Below, piece by piece: positions 42,996-51,845 of a stretch of 64,000 nucleotides of DNA. The notes beneath the pieces are model-generated. The model saw only the letters and a program-made list of their open reading frames with translations. It made no database searches and had not been told where the DNA came from. The stretch is from DASSFZ01 sp035292585 (GTDB lineage Bacteria > Chloroflexota > Anaerolineae > Fen-1058). Numbering within the stretch: the first letter of the stretch is position 1; every line of letters begins with the position of its first letter. The stretch spans positions 7,040 through 71,039 of the forward strand of contig DATDPU010000159.1 in NCBI GenBank assembly GCA_035292585.1. The letters run 5' to 3'. The position numbers were made by a program, and so were the translations under genes.

Positions 42996-45900
42996 ATGTC
43001 TGATGTTATCGCTGTCTTAATCTGGTGGCTGTTGTTGCAAGCGCTGGGCTGGGTCGCCCTGCCGCTCGTGTTCCGTTTGCTGCGCTGGCTGCCTGATCGC
43101 GGCTACTCGGTCGCCAAGCCAGCCGGCCTGCTGTTAGGCAACTACGTCTTGTGGTTGTTGGGGACGCTGGGTTGGTTGCGCAACACTCCGGGCGGCATGT
43201 TGTTGGCATTTGGCTTGGTGGCGCTGTTCGGGCTGTGGGTGTATCACCGTTGGAACGACGGCCCGAAGTTGCTCGATTGGGTGCGCGCGCATAAGCAGTG
43301 GATCATCGCTTATGAGGTGGTGTTCTTCGTCGCGTTTGCGGCGTGGGCGGTTTTCCGCGCGCACAACCCCGACCTGAGCACGACCGAGAAACCGATGGAG
43401 TTCGCGTTCATGAACGCCATCGCCCGTTCGTCCACGTTCCCGCCGCCCGATCCGTGGTTGTCCGGTTTCACTATCTCGTACTACTATTTCGGTTACGTGA
43501 TGATGTCCACGCTGATGAAGCTGTCGGGCGCCAGCTCGGGCGTCGCGTTCAGCCTGAGCAACGCGCTGTGGTTCGCGTTGACGGCGGCCGGCGCGTTTGG
43601 CATCGTCGCCAATCTGGTAGCGGCCTCGCAGCGCGCGACGCGGGCCGCCCTCATCGGCGCGGGGTTGCTCGGCGCGGTGTTCGTGCCGGTATTGAGCAAC
43701 TTCGAAGCGCCGCTCGACATCGCGCACACGAACGCAGTGGGTTCGGCCGAGTTCTGGCGCTGGCTCGATATTCAGGAGATCAACACGCCGCCGGTTCCGT
43801 TAGCTTCAGGTGAGGCGCGCTGGCCGTTTTGCAATGATTGCAGCCACCCGCGCGGCGACTGGTGGTTCTGGCGCGCCTCGCGCGTGGTGCATGATTATCC
43901 GATTGAATCGGATCGCTCGAACCCGGCCGAGTACCAGGAACTGATCGACGAGTTCCCGTTCTTCAGTTTCTTGCTGGGCGATATGCACCCGCACGTGTTG
44001 GCGCTGCCGTATGCGTTGATGTCGCTGGCGTTGGCGTTCAACCTGTTCAGGCTGGCGGGAGGGTCGGCCTCTGTAGGCGGCGACCTTGTAGGAGGCGACC
44101 TTGTAGGAGGCGACTCTAGTCGCCGACTATCGGCATCTGGAGATGCCTCCAACAGTCCCGGAGATGCCTCCAACAGCCCTGGAGATGCCTCCAACAGCCC
44201 TGGAGATGCCTCCTACAAGGGATGGCGGGCGTGGTTCTGGGAAGCTGCGCCGATCGCACTTGCCTATCCGATTTTTCTCGGCGGGCTAAGCTTCTTGAAC
44301 ACCTGGGATTTTCCGATTCACGTCTGTATCGCCGTGCTGGCCTGGGCGCTGGGAAGATGGCTCGCCGGGCGTGCGCCGGAGACCTTCGGTGAGACACGCT
44401 TGGAACCTGACCCCGACGCGCCGGTCCGCGTTCAGACGCCAGAGGCGCAACCGGAGATCGGCCCCGGCGTATTGAGCCAGGTCAAAGTGGCGGAGCGTGT
44501 CGAGACTGAGACGACCCGCGTTCCGCGCACTAACATCTGGGGCGATGCCTTTGTCGCGCTGGCAGCGTGCGGCGTGCTTGGCGTCGTCGCGTACTTGCCG
44601 TTTTACATCGGGTTCCGCTCGCAGGCCTCCGGCCTTGCGCCGAACATCTACAACCCCACGCGCTGGCCGCAATTCTTCGTCATGTTTGGACCGTTCCTGT
44701 TGATCGGCGGCGCATTCATCGTGACGCAGCTGGCTCGTGCCGTCCGGCAGCGGCGCATGACTGCCGTGCACGCCTGGATCGATCCGCTGCTCAGCGGCGC
44801 CAGCATCGTTGTGGTAGCGGCGTTGTTGACTGCACTGGCGACGGTCGGCGTGCTCGCCATCAGCAGCGGCGCGCGCGATAAGCTGGCCGAGTGGTCGGGC
44901 ATCGTCGAGGCGCAGGGCATCAGCCTGACCCAGGTTCTCATCGAACGGGTGCGCGACTTCAGCGTGCCCCTGTTGTTGGGCATTGGCCTGGCGGCGATTG
45001 TGTTATTGTTGCGGGCAAGGGTCGCAAAGGTCGGCGACTGGAGTCGCCTCCCACAAAACCAGTCAACTAATCAATCAACCAATCAACCAACCAATCAATC
45101 AACCAATCAATCAACTAATCAATCAACCAATCAACCAACCAATCAATCAACCAATCAACCAACCAATCAATCAACCAATCAATCAATCAACCAACCAACC
45201 AATCAATCAATCAATCAATCAACCAATCAACCAACCAATCAATCAACCAATCAATCAACCAATCAATCAACCAATCAATCAACCAATCAATCAACTAATC
45301 AATCAACCAATCAATCAACCAATCAATCAACTAATCAATCAACTAATCAATCAACCAATCAATCAACCAATCAATCAACCAATCAACCAACCAACCAATC
45401 AACCAACCAACCAGCCAACCAGCCAACCAGCAATAGCACGGTTCCTTTCGTGCTAATGCTGTTCGGAGTCGGGGCGCTGCTGGCGTTTGCCGTAGAGTAC
45501 ATCTTCCTGATCGACTTTTTCGGCAATCGGATGAATACGGTGTTTAAGTTGTACTATCAGGCGTGGGCGCTGTGGGGCGTGGCCTCGGCGTATGCCGTGT
45601 ATTACCTGTGGCAGTCGCGCGAGCGCTTGCGACGCCCGCTCGGTCGAGCCGCGTTTGCGGCCGTGCTGGCTGCCAGTGTCATCGGCGGGCTGCTCTATCC
45701 GCTGCTGGCGATCCCCGGCAAGGTCGAGCCGGGTATCACGCCCACGCTCGACGCGCGCGCGCCGACCATGCAGTTCGCCGCCGATGAAGCGGCGGCGATC
45801 GAGTGGCTGAATCAGAACACGCTTGGCCTGCCCGTAATTCTCGAATCCGTCGGGCAAAGTTATCATTCGGAGAAGTCGCGCGTCTCGGCCTGGACGGGCT

Positions 45901-46202
45901 TACCCAGCGTGCTGGGCTGGGATTATCACGAGGGTCAGTGGCGCGGAACGTTCGACGATATTACCCCGCGCCAGGCCGACATCGATCGCATCTATAGCGT
46001 GACCGATTCGGTCGCCGCGCTCGAACTGTTGCGCAAGTACAACGTGGCCTACGTGTACGTCGGCCCGAATGAACAGGCGAAGTATCCACCGGAGGGCCTG
46101 GCCAAGTTCGGCGCGATCATGGACCAGGCTTTCCGGCAAGGCTCCTCGACGATCTATCGAATGCGCGAAATCGGTCGATCGAATTCAGTCTTGATACGGT
46201 GA
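42996..46202 (+). CDS. DUF2298 (Chlor_Arch_YYY) membrane protein carrying a 93-unit tetranucleotide tract
   Basis: A 1068-residue polytopic membrane protein homologous in pattern to the second half of the preceding gene. The signature is EKPMEFAFMNAIARS, then PDPWLSGFTISYYYFG; IDEFPFFSFLLGDMHPHVLALPYA follows and the C-terminal soluble part includes YVYVGPNE. Two repeat blocks are in frame: residues about 359-408 (GGDL and GDASNSP units) and 688-811 (NQST/NQPT repeats), both in loops between helices. The tetranucleotide tract is 372 bp, a multiple of 12, so the frame is kept; a change of one 4-bp unit would truncate the protein. Likely role in surface glycan assembly; phase variation is inferred. 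Confidence 0.85.
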   Translation: MSDVIAVLIWWLLLQALGWVALPLVFRLLRWLPDRGYSVAKPAGLLLGNYVLWLLGTLGWLRNTPGGMLLAFGLVALFGLWVYHRWNDGPKLLDWVRAHKQWIIAYEVVFFVAFAAWAVFRAHNPDLSTTEKPMEFAFMNAIARSSTFPPPDPWLSGFTISYYYFGYVMMSTLMKLSGASSGVAFSLSNALWFALTAAGAFGIVANLVAASQRATRAALIGAGLLGAVFVPVLSNFEAPLDIAHTNAVGSAEFWRWLDIQEINTPPVPLASGEARWPFCNDCSHPRGDWWFWRASRVVHDYPIESDRSNPAEYQELIDEFPFFSFLLGDMHPHVLALPYALMSLALAFNLFRLAGGSASVGGDLVGGDLVGGDSSRRLSASGDASNSPGDASNSPGDASNSPGDASYKGWRAWFWEAAPIALAYPIFLGGLSFLNTWDFPIHVCIAVLAWALGRWLAGRAPETFGETRLEPDPDAPVRVQTPEAQPEIGPGVLSQVKVAERVETETTRVPRTNIWGDAFVALAACGVLGVVAYLPFYIGFRSQASGLAPNIYNPTRWPQFFVMFGPFLLIGGAFIVTQLARAVRQRRMTAVHAWIDPLLSGASIVVVAALLTALATVGVLAISSGARDKLAEWSGIVEAQGISLTQVLIERVRDFSVPLLLGIGLAAIVLLLRARVAKVGDWSRLPQNQSTNQSTNQPTNQSTNQSTNQSTNQPTNQSTNQPTNQSTNQSINQPTNQSINQSTNQPTNQSTNQSTNQSTNQSTNQSTNQSTNQSTNQSTNQSTNQSTNQSTNQSTNQPTNQSTNQPANQPTSNSTVPFVLMLFGVGALLAFAVEYIFLIDFFGNRMNTVFKLYYQAWALWGVASAYAVYYLWQSRERLRRPLGRAAFAAVLAASVIGGLLYPLLAIPGKVEPGITPTLDARAPTMQFAADEAAAIEWLNQNTLGLPVILESVGQSYHSEKSRVSAWTGLPSVLGWDYHEGQWRGTFDDITPRQADIDRIYSVTDSVAALELLRKYNVAYVYVGPNEQAKYPPEGLAKFGAIMDQAFRQGSSTIYRMREIGRSNSVLIR
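44072..44217. repeat. GTAGGAGGCGACT element with internal tandem units inside coding sequence
   Basis: Three CGACCTTGTAGGAGG-type units, a core GTCGCCGACTATCGGCATC, then four GGAGATGCCTCCAACAGCCC-type 21-bp units ending CCTCCTACA. The 21-bp unit adds seven residues (GDASNSP) per copy and keeps frame. Confidence 0.88.
45031..45053. repeat. Short GTCGGCGACT...GTCGCCTCC fragment
   Basis: Partial copy of the GGAGGCGACT family directly before the tetranucleotide tract, also within the coding frame. Confidence 0.65.
45057..45428 (+). repeat. CAAT/CAAC tetranucleotide tract, 93 units, in frame
   Basis: Uninterrupted 4-bp periodicity (AATC, AACC, a few AACT and AGCC) for 372 bp. In the gene frame it encodes NQST/NQPT/NQSI repeats. 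The +2 frame contains TAA in the AACTAATC units (45068, 45116, 45296), and the +1 frame ends at 45456, so one-unit slips in either direction stop translation near residue 820. Confidence 0.95.
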
Positions 46203-46206
46203 CGAG

Positions 46207-48096
46207 ATGGCGGTATCTTCACTACCTGATAATCGTCGTCTGGAGACGACTCCTACTCAGACGACTCCTACTCAGACGACCCCCACCCAGACGACTCCGG
46301 CACAGGCGACTTCGACCGTGATCACGGTTGAGATGATGTTGTATGCAGGCGTGTTTGGCCTGGCCCTGTTTCTGCGCCTGTTTCGCCTGGGCCTGACGCC
46401 GCTCTCGGAAAGCGAGGCGGCGCAAGCGCTGGCAGCGCTGCGCGGCGGCGTACTGCCCGCCGGCGGCAGCCCGATGTTGTACTCGATCAACTCGTTTCTG
46501 GCAGCGGTGTTTTCGACAACTGATACGCTGGTGCGGTTGACGCCGGCGCTGGCCGGTTCGCTGATCGTGCTGGCCCCGGCGCTGTTTCGCGACCTGTTGG
46601 GTCGGGTGGGCGCGTTGGGTGCGGCGTTGATCCTGGCGCTGTCGCCGGTTGCGCTGGTTGCGTCACGCTCGCTCGACGGCGAAGTGGTCGTGGTTGGCTG
46701 CGTCCTGGCGCTGATCGTGTTGGCGCGGCGTTACATGCAGGCGCGCGCTGAACGCGATGTGCTCGGCGCGGCGATTGCGCTGGGCATCGGGCTGGCGGCA
46801 GGACCGGGAATCTATACGGCGCTGCTGGCGATGGCCGCGAGCCTGGTGGCGCTGCGATTTGCGTTGGGCGGTGAATGGGGCGGGGAACTGTGGTCGGCGT
46901 GGAATGCGATCGCGCACTCGCCGAATCGATTGAAGATCGCGGCGGCGTTGGTCGGCGCGTTCGTGGTGGCGGCGACGGGCGGCTTGACGAATCTGGCCGG
47001 CCTGAGCGCAGCCGGCGATGTCTTGACCGCCTGGTTGAATACCTTCGGCGCGTCCACCGGGTCGACGGCATTTGATATCGTGCAGGTGCTGCTGGTCTAT
47101 GAGACACTGGCGCTCTTGGTCGGGTTCGCGGGCCTGCTCAAGGTGTTGACCCAGCGCCGGCAGGTTTCGCCGCCGGTCGCTTCGGACGGCCAGGAACCGG
47201 CCGAGATCGAGGATGAGAAGAACGCGCCCGACTCGCTGCTCGGCGCGTGGTTGGGCTTTGTCGCCATTATCGCGCTGGCGATCATCATGCTGCAAACGGG
47301 CCGCCGGCCGATCGACCTGCTGCTACCCGTTACGCTGCTGGCTTTATTGGCCGGGCTGGCGGTGGAATCCTGGGCCGAGCAGGTGCGCGCGCGAGCTGCT
47401 CTGCTGATCGACGGCGTGATCGTCGCGGTCGGCCTGGTGGTGGTGGTGTATTTCACGTTGACGCTGGCGGCGTTTGTGCGCGGTCAGTTGCAGCCCGGCA
47501 ACGTGTTCGGGACAATTCTCCCGCCGGAGATGATGCTGGTGGTGTTGTTCGTGTTGATGTTCGGCGCGGTCGGCGTGCTCATGGCGGCGATGTTCAACCG
47601 GCGCTCCGTGTTGCGCGGCGCGGCGACGGTGAGCCTGCTGGTCCTGACCGCTGCATCGTTTGCGGCCGGGTGGGGCGCTACGCAGGTGCGGGTCGGCGAT
47701 GCGCGGGAAATCGTGTGGGGCCCGCGGGTGACTACGTCGAGCGTGCGCACTCTGGTCGATGCGGCTGAACAAACAGCGCTGCGCTCCACAGGCACGCTGG
47801 AAAGGCTGCCCCTTCGCCTGGAAGTAGACGATCCAGTCTTGGCGTGGTATCTGCGCCACGCGCAGTTGTTGGAAGGTGAAACAGCCGTGGGTGTGGTGAC
47901 CCGCTACGGCGAACAGCTGCCGACCGCCGATGGCGGCTACATTGGCAGCCGCTTCAACACCCAGGCCGCATGGGACACCCTGGGCCTTAATCTCGATACG
48001 TGGCTGGCGTGGGCGCTGTTTCGCGACAGCGCCGAGGAGCAGCCGGTCGTCACTCAGAGCGTGACGCTGTGGGAGAAGCGAGCGGACAACGACTAG
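46207..48096 (+). CDS. GT39-like polytopic membrane protein
   Basis: A 629-residue protein with about 12-14 hydrophobic helices; LTPLSESEAAQALAALRGG after the first helix occupies the position of the acidic GT-C loop, followed by SINSFLAAVF and VRLTPALAGSL, the pattern of dolichyl-phosphate-mannose-like transferases. The last ~120 residues are soluble. The N-terminal 35 residues are hydrophilic and repetitive (TTPTQTTPTQ), encoded by 15-bp tandem units. It starts 4 nt after the preceding gene and is in the same operon. The donor and acceptor are unknown. Confidence 0.75.
   Translation: MAVSSLPDNRRLETTPTQTTPTQTTPTQTTPAQATSTVITVEMMLYAGVFGLALFLRLFRLGLTPLSESEAAQALAALRGGVLPAGGSPMLYSINSFLAAVFSTTDTLVRLTPALAGSLIVLAPALFRDLLGRVGALGAALILALSPVALVASRSLDGEVVVVGCVLALIVLARRYMQARAERDVLGAAIALGIGLAAGPGIYTALLAMAASLVALRFALGGEWGGELWSAWNAIAHSPNRLKIAAALVGAFVVAATGGLTNLAGLSAAGDVLTAWLNTFGASTGSTAFDIVQVLLVYETLALLVGFAGLLKVLTQRRQVSPPVASDGQEPAEIEDEKNAPDSLLGAWLGFVAIIALAIIMLQTGRRPIDLLLPVTLLALLAGLAVESWAEQVRARAALLIDGVIVAVGLVVVVYFTLTLAAFVRGQLQPGNVFGTILPPEMMLVVLFVLMFGAVGVLMAAMFNRRSVLRGAATVSLLVLTAASFAAGWGATQVRVGDAREIVWGPRVTTSSVRTLVDAAEQTALRSTGTLERLPLRLEVDDPVLAWYLRHAQLLEGETAVGVVTRYGEQLPTADGGYIGSRFNTQAAWDTLGLNLDTWLAWALFRDSAEEQPVVTQSVTLWEKRADND
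46243..46302. repeat. 15-bp tandem repeat in the 5' end of a GT39-like gene
   Basis: Four units of CAGACGACTCCTACT type encoding five residues each (TTPTQ), a multiple of three, so copy changes would keep frame. The GACGACTCCTAC unit is related to the GGAGGCGACT family. Confidence 0.85.
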
Positions 48097-48170
48097 GCAA
48101 TGGATAGCAACAAATAAACGAATAAACGGATAAGACTTGTGATCAGCAATCCGCGATAAGCGAGGTCAGC
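48097..48170. repeat. AATAAACGAATAAACGG junction sequence
   Basis: AACAAATAAACGAATAAACGGATAAG-type units (broken here) as at 25352-25412, followed by CGCGATAAG; the following gene's GAGG lies at the end. Confidence 0.6.
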
Positions 48171-51100
48171 GTGAGTCAAGCAATTATTGAAAAGGACACT
48201 CAAACTCAGCCTTCCTGGCTAGACCGGCCGGTGGTGTCTGCGCTGCGGTTGGACTGGGAGAAAGTGTTGTACGCCGCCATCTTCGTGGCTGCGGTGTTGA
48301 CACGTTTCTGGGACCTGGGCGCGCGCGTGTTGAGTCACGACGAAAGCTTGCATGCCTGGTATGCTTTCGAACTCTATCACGGCGCGGGTTTTCAGCATAC
48401 GCCGCTGATGCACGGCGTGTTCCGCTTTCATCTCAACGCGCTGTTCTTCGCGCTGTTCGGCGCGGACGACTTCACGGTGCGCCTGCCGGCGGCGATCTTC
48501 GGCGTGGCCCTGGTCATGTCGCCCATCTTGCTGCGGCCCTGGCTGGGGCGGCGCGGCGCGCTGCTCACCTCAGTGCTGTTTCTGATCTCGCCCTCGATCC
48601 TGTATCACGCCCGCTACATCCGTGACGAGCCGTTCATGCTGCTGTTCGGCGCGCTGCTGTTGTGGGCGATCCTGTCTTACTACCGCGACCACGCGCCGAA
48701 GTGGCTGTTCGTCGCCGCCGCGTGTGTGACGCTGCTGTACGTCACGATGGAAGCGGCATTCATTTACGTGGCGGTTTTCGGCGTGTTCTTGATCGGCGCG
48801 ACGCTGGTGGAGGTGCGGCGCGCCGCGGGCTGGGGGCGCGAGGGCGTGGGCGGCGGATTGCGGGCGATCGGCGCGGCGCTGGGGCTATTTGGCGCGGGTC
48901 TGTTGCTGGGCGCGCGCCTGTTGGAGTTCATCCGGCCAACTCCGCCTGAGGATGGCAGCCCGTTTGGCCTGTTGCAGCTGCTGCCTAGCCTGGCCGGAAT
49001 CGCGTTAGTGGGGTTGCTGATCGGCGGGGGCGTGTATTACGTGTTGAAGTCGTTGATGCCGGCCTCGACGCGCCGCTCGACCAGCTTCAACCTGGTGATC
49101 GTGCTGGGCGGGCTGTCGCTGTTCATGCTGTCGGCCAGCGCGCTGCTCGTGTTCAACTTCCACTTTGGAACGCAGTACCAGCAGGTTGAAGGGGTGGTGA
49201 CGGAGGCGCCAGGCTCAGGTGCGACCGTGTGGGGCGTGCTCAGCGGGACGGGGAACACGCCCTACGTCGATTCCAGCTTCTTCGAGGGTGGCAACTTCCC
49301 CAGCGATGCGGGGAATATGGTCAATGTTTTGCGATTGCTGTTCCTGTTCGTATGCTTCGCCGGGTTGGCGATGGGGCTGGGCCTGTGGTGGAATCCGAGC
49401 ACCTGGCTGGGGCTGTTGGGTATCTTCGGCGGAATCGGCGTCGTGCTGTTCACGACGATCTTCACCAACGGCGCCGGGCTGGGCACAGGCTTTGTCGGCT
49501 CGCTCGGCTACTGGCTGGTTCAACATCCGGTGCAGCGCGGCGGGCAGCCGCTTGGATATTACCTGTTCATCACGCCGTTTTACGAATTTCTGCCGATGTT
49601 GTTGTCGTTGTTTGCATACGGGTATTACGGCCGGCGAATACTGGCCGGGCGCAGCACGGCGGTAGCGGGCAGCCGCGCCGGCCCTGGCTCAGAGCTGTAC
49701 GTGCCGATCGTGATGGTGTGGGTGCTGCTGGCGTGGATCGGGTTTTCCTTTGCCGGCGAGAAGATGCCCTGGTTGATGACTCACCTGGCGCTGCCGATGG
49801 TGTTATTGAGCGGGCGGCTGCTGGGCGATTGGTTCGACCGGATCGAATGGCGCCGGCTGCTGGTGCGACGCGAATGGCTGGCCGCGATTTTGGCGCCGGT
49901 GTTTGTCGCAGCGATCCTGGCGTTGTCCAGTTCGTTGGGCGCGCTGCTCTCGACTCGTCAGGCTTCGGCCGCGCCAACCCTGGATCAGTTGAACGCGATC
50001 GGCAGCCTATTCTCAGGCGCGCTGGTTGCCGTAGGCGCGGGGGCAGGACTGTGGGTGCTGGCGCGTCGGACGAGCTTCCGATCCTTAGCGCCGGCGATGG
50101 GCCTGGCCGCGCTGGCCGGGCTGGTGTTGCTGACGGTCCGTACCGCCTGGATGTACAACTACGTGAACTACGATTACCCCACTGAGTTCGGCGTGTTCGC
50201 GCACGGCGGGCCGGGCGTGAAGGTCGCGTTGGAGCAGATGCGACAGCTCTCAGAGCGGACGACCGGCTCACCGAATGAGATTCAGATGTTGTATGACGAT
50301 GATGCAACCTGGCCGTGGCTGTGGTACCTGCGCGATTTCCCCAACAAGCGCTACCTCGGCAGCGGCACGCCATCGCGCAGCGACGCGGGCACGCCGGTGA
50401 TGCTCCTCAGCGATCGCAGCTGGAACGCGGTCGATCAGGCGCTGGGCAACACCTTCAACTGGTTCCAATTCCATCGCATCTGGTGGCCGACGGAAGACTA
50501 CAAGCGCATCCCCGAGATTGTCCAGTGCCCGGCTCAGGTTACCCGGCGTGATGGCTCAGTCGTGCAGTACACCGCCTACGATGAAAACGCTGATGGCGCG
50601 ATCGACGCAACCGAGCAGGCCAGCGGCGATGCGCGCTGCAACCAACGGGCGCGCGATCTGGTCCGCGCGCTGTGGGATATCTTCTATCTGCGCGACTACA
50701 CGCTGTACGCCAATCTCACCGGGCAACAACTGACCTCACAAAATTGGGCGTTCCAGTCGGATTTTCGACTGTATGTGCGGAAAGACCTGGCGGCTAAGGT
50801 CTGGGATCAGGCGATCGGGTCGGTGGTGGGCAGCGGCGGTGAAGCGCCCGGCCCCTCGGTCAGCGATCCCTATCAGGCGCGTTGGCAGGATGTGTCGGCG
50901 CTCAACACCATCGGTTCAGCCGGGAGCGGCGCAGGCCAATTCAGTACGCCGCACGGCATCGCCGTCGCGCCCGATGGCTCGATCTACGTCGCCGATTCGA
51001 ACAACCATCGGGTGGTTAAGCTGAACGCCGACGGCGAATTCGAGCTGACGTTTGGAACCTGGAGCGGCGAGCCGCCCAATGGCGATGTGCTCAGTCCCGA

Positions 51101-51845
51101 TTGGAACCCGCCCGGCGGCACCTTCAGCGAGCCGTGGGATGTGGCCGTTGGCCCGGATGGATCGGTGTACGTGGCGGACCTGTGGAACAGCCGCGTGCAG
51201 AAGTTCGATGCCGACGGTAATTTCCTGAAGTTGTGGGGCGGCTTCAGCGATTCGGGCCAGCAGGCGGCGGGTGCGGAGGGCAAGTTCTACGGGCCGCGCG
51301 GCATCGCCGTGTCGCCAGATGGACAGGTGTACGTCGCCGACACAGGGAATAAGCGGGTGCAAGTGTTTGACGCCGAGGGTGATTTCATCACGCAGTTCGG
51401 CGGCGCGGGCTTGCTTGACGGGAACCTGGATGAGCCGGTCGGCATCGCCGTGAACCAGGCCGGCGAAGTCGTCGTGGCCGATACCTGGAATGGGCGGATT
51501 CAAGTGTTCAGCGCGGAGGGTCAAGCGCTACGCAAGTGGGACATTGTCGGGTGGCTGGACTATAACGCGGAAGACCTGGGTCGCGCCAGAGTCGGTAAGC
51601 CGTATCTGGGCGTCGGGCCGGATGACCGCGTCTACGTGGCCGATCAAGCGGCGAGTCGCATCCTGGTCTTCGATGCGGTCGGGACTTTTCAGGCCTCCTT
51701 CGGACAGTTCGGCTCAGATACGCGCGGTTTCGCGACCCCCAGCGGTGTGGCGCTCGATCCGGAGGGCAACATCCTGGTCGTCGATACCGACAACCATCGG
51801 GTGATGGTCTTCCCGGCAATCGAGGGAGTTGCAGAAGAAGAGTAG
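48171..51845 (+). CDS. Agl23-like (TIGR03663-type) membrane protein fused to an NHL beta-propeller
   Basis: A 1224-residue protein. The N-terminal ~700 residues form a GT-C-like polytopic domain with LSHDESLHAWYAFELYHG and TPLMHGVFRFHLNALFFALFG, the signature block of the Agl23 group, which in Haloferax is linked to flippase activity in protein N-glycosylation. A soluble linker follows. The C-terminal ~310 residues (about 915-1220) contain about six NHL repeats such as TPHGIAVAPDGSIYVADSNNHRV and EPVGIAVNQAGEVVVADTWN, forming an extracytoplasmic propeller. GTG start with GAGGT nearby. Fusion of the two domains suggests a glycan- or protein-binding platform on the outer face. Confidence 0.85.
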   Translation: MSQAIIEKDTQTQPSWLDRPVVSALRLDWEKVLYAAIFVAAVLTRFWDLGARVLSHDESLHAWYAFELYHGAGFQHTPLMHGVFRFHLNALFFALFGADDFTVRLPAAIFGVALVMSPILLRPWLGRRGALLTSVLFLISPSILYHARYIRDEPFMLLFGALLLWAILSYYRDHAPKWLFVAAACVTLLYVTMEAAFIYVAVFGVFLIGATLVEVRRAAGWGREGVGGGLRAIGAALGLFGAGLLLGARLLEFIRPTPPEDGSPFGLLQLLPSLAGIALVGLLIGGGVYYVLKSLMPASTRRSTSFNLVIVLGGLSLFMLSASALLVFNFHFGTQYQQVEGVVTEAPGSGATVWGVLSGTGNTPYVDSSFFEGGNFPSDAGNMVNVLRLLFLFVCFAGLAMGLGLWWNPSTWLGLLGIFGGIGVVLFTTIFTNGAGLGTGFVGSLGYWLVQHPVQRGGQPLGYYLFITPFYEFLPMLLSLFAYGYYGRRILAGRSTAVAGSRAGPGSELYVPIVMVWVLLAWIGFSFAGEKMPWLMTHLALPMVLLSGRLLGDWFDRIEWRRLLVRREWLAAILAPVFVAAILALSSSLGALLSTRQASAAPTLDQLNAIGSLFSGALVAVGAGAGLWVLARRTSFRSLAPAMGLAALAGLVLLTVRTAWMYNYVNYDYPTEFGVFAHGGPGVKVALEQMRQLSERTTGSPNEIQMLYDDDATWPWLWYLRDFPNKRYLGSGTPSRSDAGTPVMLLSDRSWNAVDQALGNTFNWFQFHRIWWPTEDYKRIPEIVQCPAQVTRRDGSVVQYTAYDENADGAIDATEQASGDARCNQRARDLVRALWDIFYLRDYTLYANLTGQQLTSQNWAFQSDFRLYVRKDLAAKVWDQAIGSVVGSGGEAPGPSVSDPYQARWQDVSALNTIGSAGSGAGQFSTPHGIAVAPDGSIYVADSNNHRVVKLNADGEFELTFGTWSGEPPNGDVLSPDWNPPGGTFSEPWDVAVGPDGSVYVADLWNSRVQKFDADGNFLKLWGGFSDSGQQAAGAEGKFYGPRGIAVSPDGQVYVADTGNKRVQVFDAEGDFITQFGGAGLLDGNLDEPVGIAVNQAGEVVVADTWNGRIQVFSAEGQALRKWDIVGWLDYNAEDLGRARVGKPYLGVGPDDRVYVADQAASRILVFDAVGTFQASFGQFGSDTRGFATPSGVALDPEGNILVVDTDNHRVMVFPAIEGVAEEE

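Noticed and set aside
44983..45456. Open frame of NQPI repeats (+1 frame)
   Set aside because: Produced by the tetranucleotide tract; it has no coding content outside the repeat. Kept only as evidence for the effect of slippage.
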